Shown in pieces: positions 62,249 to 64,000 of a DNA stretch of 64,000 bases. Location: positions 24,518 to 88,517 of the forward strand of contig NZ_MDDS01000008.1 in NCBI RefSeq assembly GCF_001721295.1, given 5' to 3'. The DNA is from Sphingomonas turrisvirgatae. GTDB taxonomy: Bacteria; Pseudomonadota; Alphaproteobacteria; Sphingomonadales; Sphingomonadaceae. The notes below the pieces were generated by a model. It worked only from the letters and a program-made list of their open reading frames with translations, was not told the DNA's origin and did not search any database. The translations under genes and the position numbers were made by a program. Numbering within the stretch: the stretch's first letter is position 1; each line of letters starts with the position of its first letter.

Positions 62249-62931
62249 GCAGGGGCGGCGCACGCGGGACGACGCGGGTCAAGACGGCGCGAGGGCGGAC
62301 CAGCCAGTCGGTGCGCTGGCTAGAGCGGCAGCTGAACGACCCCTATGTAAAGAGGGCGAAGGCCGAGGGCTATCGCAGCCGGGCCGCGTACAAGTTGCTG
62401 GAACTGGACGAGAAATTCGATTTCCTGAAAGGCACGAAGCGCGTCGTCGACCTGGGCCTGGCGCCAGGCGGGTGGAGCCAGGTGGTGCGGCGCAAATGCC
62501 CCAAGGCGGCGGTCGTCGGCGTCGACCTGTTGCCCGTCGATCCGATCGAGGGCGTAACCATCTTCCAAATGGATTTCATGGACGACGCCGCGCCCGACCG
62601 GCTGATGGAGGCGCTTGGCGGCCCGCCGGACCTGGTCATGTCCGACATGGCGGCGAACACCGTTGGGCACCCGCAGACCGACGCGCTTCGCACGATGGGG
62701 TTGGTCGAGACCGCGTTCGACTTCGCGGTGCAGAACCTCGCGCCCGGTGGCACGTTCGTGAGCAAGGTGTTCGCGAGCGGCGGCGACGGGCAGTTCGTCG
62801 CGCAGATGAAGCGCGCCTTTGCCAGCGTGAAGCACGCCAAGCCGCCGTCGAGCCGCAAGGGGTCGGTCGAGTGGTTCGTGGTCGCGCAGGGGTTCAAGGG
62901 GCGCGCCGATGAGGGTGCTGCGGGCGAATGA
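62245..62931 (+). CDS. rlmE: 23S rRNA (uridine-2'-O) methyltransferase
   Basis: A 228-residue RrmJ/FtsJ-type enzyme methylating U2552 of 23S rRNA. A basic N-terminal tail of about 20 residues precedes the catalytic core: RSRAAYKLLELDEKFDFLKG (catalytic Lys), VVDLGLAPGGWSQVVRRK (SAM loop), LVMSDMAANTVGHPQTD (catalytic Asp), GGTFVSKVFASGG (catalytic Lys) and SSRKGSVEWFVVAQGF (catalytic Glu region). All KDKE residues are present. Confidence 0.96.
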   Translation: MSRGGARGTTRVKTARGRTSQSVRWLERQLNDPYVKRAKAEGYRSRAAYKLLELDEKFDFLKGTKRVVDLGLAPGGWSQVVRRKCPKAAVVGVDLLPVDPIEGVTIFQMDFMDDAAPDRLMEALGGPPDLVMSDMAANTVGHPQTDALRTMGLVETAFDFAVQNLAPGGTFVSKVFASGGDGQFVAQMKRAFASVKHAKPPSSRKGSVEWFVVAQGFKGRADEGAAGE

Positions 62932-63370
62932 GCGATGTGTTCACTTGCAGTGTCCGGAATAAGGTGGATGCGTGAAGTTTAGCCAAATGGGTTCGTGTAG
63001 GAAAGTCGATCGACCAAAGCGCTGAAAATGCTCGACCTTTTCTGGGCGTTGCGGCGAATATCGGGCGTGGAGGAGGGTCGATTGCGCGGTCCGGGCGGGG
63101 TTTGCGAGTGGGTCGGTTGTGACCATGCCGACCAACTTCTTGCGACGAAGCGGGCGCGCGGCGTTGCGATTGCGGAGGGGAATGTCGAACGCGTCGAACG
63201 GCGTGGTTCGACCGCTGCGGTGTCGCGCGTGGCAAAGTGGATCCCGGCACGAGGCCGGGATGACGTCCGGCTGGAGAAGGTTCGCGCGGCCACGCACAGC
63301 CCGACATGCGCGATTGGACTTGGCGTCGCGCGGCGCTAGGCTCCAGCCTGACCTGTATCGGGAGGGGCGC
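62932..63370. other. Gap between rlmE and the A2M gene
   Basis: A 439-base gap. Apart from the REP-like element at 63237-63265 I see no gene; ORF-like stretches lack plausible starts and family similarity. Confidence 0.5.
63237..63265. repeat. REP-like hairpin
   Basis: gtggatcccggcacgaggccgggatgacg split as ATCCCGGC-acgag-GCCGGGAT: a perfect 8-bp stem with 5-base loop and the family tail tgacg. Related to the repeats at 2424, 4101 and 15161. Confidence 0.7.
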
Positions 63371-64000
63371 GTGAAGCAGCTGGCACGGATCGTCGCATTG
63401 CTCGTGCTGGCGCTGAGCCCACTGGTCGTATGGGCGGACGCTTCGCCGCAGGTGGTGCTGGCGACGCCGGGCATGGGCGACGGCGCGATCGAGCGGTTCA
63501 CGGTCCGATTCAACCAGCCGATGGTGCCGCTGGGCGATCCGCGCGCTGCAGCGCCGATGAAACAGGCGGCGGGATGCCCGGTCGGCGGGCAGGGGCGCTG
63601 GGTCGATCAGCAGACCTATGTGTTCGAGTTCGCGTCGCCGCTGCCGGGCGGAGCGACATGCGGGTTCGCGCTGAATGAGAAGCTGAAGAGCCTGGCCGGC
63701 TATGAAGTGACCGGAAAGCGCGAGTTCAGCGTCGATGCCGGCGGGCCGACGGTCAAGGGCATCCTGCCGTCGCGCTATGGCGCGACGATCGAGGAGGACC
63801 AGGTCTTTCTGATCGGCACCAACATGCCCGCGACGCGCGCGTCGATCGCGGCAGGCGCCTATTGCGCGGTCGACGGACTGGGCGAGAAGATCCCGGTGCA
63901 GCTGCTGGATGCGAGCGTGCCGGGCAAGCTGATCGCGGACCTGAACCCCGATCGCTGGGAAGTTCGCAATTTCCTGAGCGATTCAGGATTGCCCGAGACG
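63371..64000 (+). CDS. Alpha-2-macroglobulin-like periplasmic protein (N-terminal part)
   Basis: 210 codons are visible and the frame runs off the window. It starts at GTG with GGGAGGGGCGC just upstream. A signal peptide (LARIVALLVLALSPLVVWA, residues 3-21) leads into a bacterial A2M N-terminal (MG) domain: VVLATPGMGDGAIERFTVRF, NQPMVPLGDP, TYVFEFASPLPGGATCGFAL and GGPTVKGILPSRYGATIEED. Such proteins trap proteases in the periplasm and usually sit beside pbpC. Neither the thioester region nor pbpC is in the window, so the type (YfhM or YfaS) is not settled. Confidence 0.82.
   Translation, partial: MKQLARIVALLVLALSPLVVWADASPQVVLATPGMGDGAIERFTVRFNQPMVPLGDPRAAAPMKQAAGCPVGGQGRWVDQQTYVFEFASPLPGGATCGFALNEKLKSLAGYEVTGKREFSVDAGGPTVKGILPSRYGATIEEDQVFLIGTNMPATRASIAAGAYCAVDGLGEKIPVQLLDASVPGKLIADLNPDRWEVRNFLSDSGLPET

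Noticed and set aside
63028..63339. A 103-codon ORF before the A2M gene
   Set aside because: It runs through a REP hairpin and shows no protein-like pattern.

Overview
The window looks like a chromosomal segment of a Sphingomonas-type alphaproteobacterium. The evidence is high GC, the serC-serA-hisZ cluster with a structured leader of the alphaproteobacterial serC type, a TonB-dependent receptor next to a spinster-type MFS carrier, a DUF1489 protein, an xth-ribA pair downstream of lolA, and frequent GTG/TTG starts with ATGA-type overlaps. No species call is possible from sequence reading alone.

Positions 1-29,400 are ordinary core genome: an extensin-like lipoprotein (cut by the window edge), an Rnk/GreA-like factor, serine biosynthesis (serC, serA), hisZ, and a TetR regulator divergent from a TonB receptor plus MFS carrier. 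A palindrome lies inside the receptor promoter. Then come prfC with a coupled small protein, a second MFS carrier, an Atm1-type ABC exporter, a dihydroorotase, a YgfZ-like folate protein, ribA, xth, lolA, a cyclophilin, mgtE, a DUF1489 gene, a small membrane protein with msrA, aspC, a pabB-pabC fusion, an MBL hydrolase, tsaD and gpsA. Palindromic REP-like elements sit in several gaps.

Positions 29,430-60,956 look like a genomic island. A 44-bp copy of the 3' half of a tRNA-Gln gene lies just after gpsA, and the intact tRNA-Gln(CUG) gene lies 31.5 kb away in the same orientation. Repeated TTGTTGC motifs occur just inside both ends. The left two-thirds (about 29.9-51.1 kb) is a Wzx/Wzy-type exopolysaccharide locus: Wza, a Wzc-like BY-kinase, two O-antigen ligase/polymerase proteins, a flippase, an initiating sugar transferase, two GT4 glycosyltransferases, two acyltransferases, a beta-helix Tat-exported protein and sugar-nucleotide enzymes (Gmd, Fcl, a DegT aminotransferase, a CapD/WbpM-type dehydratase). 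This points to GDP-mannose-derived deoxysugars such as fucose and/or perosamine.

The right third (about 51.1-60.95 kb) is a small integrative and mobilizable element without a secretion system. It has remnants of an IS5-type transposase and of rmlA, a tyrosine integrase, an excisionase-like HTH protein, a tandem-XRE/phage-type adenine methyltransferase fusion, several unrecognised proteins, an oriT-like palindrome, and a MobA/MobL relaxase whose reading frame is split in two.

After the tRNA, core genome resumes with ppx/gppA, rlmE and the start of an alpha-2-macroglobulin-like gene that runs off the right edge.
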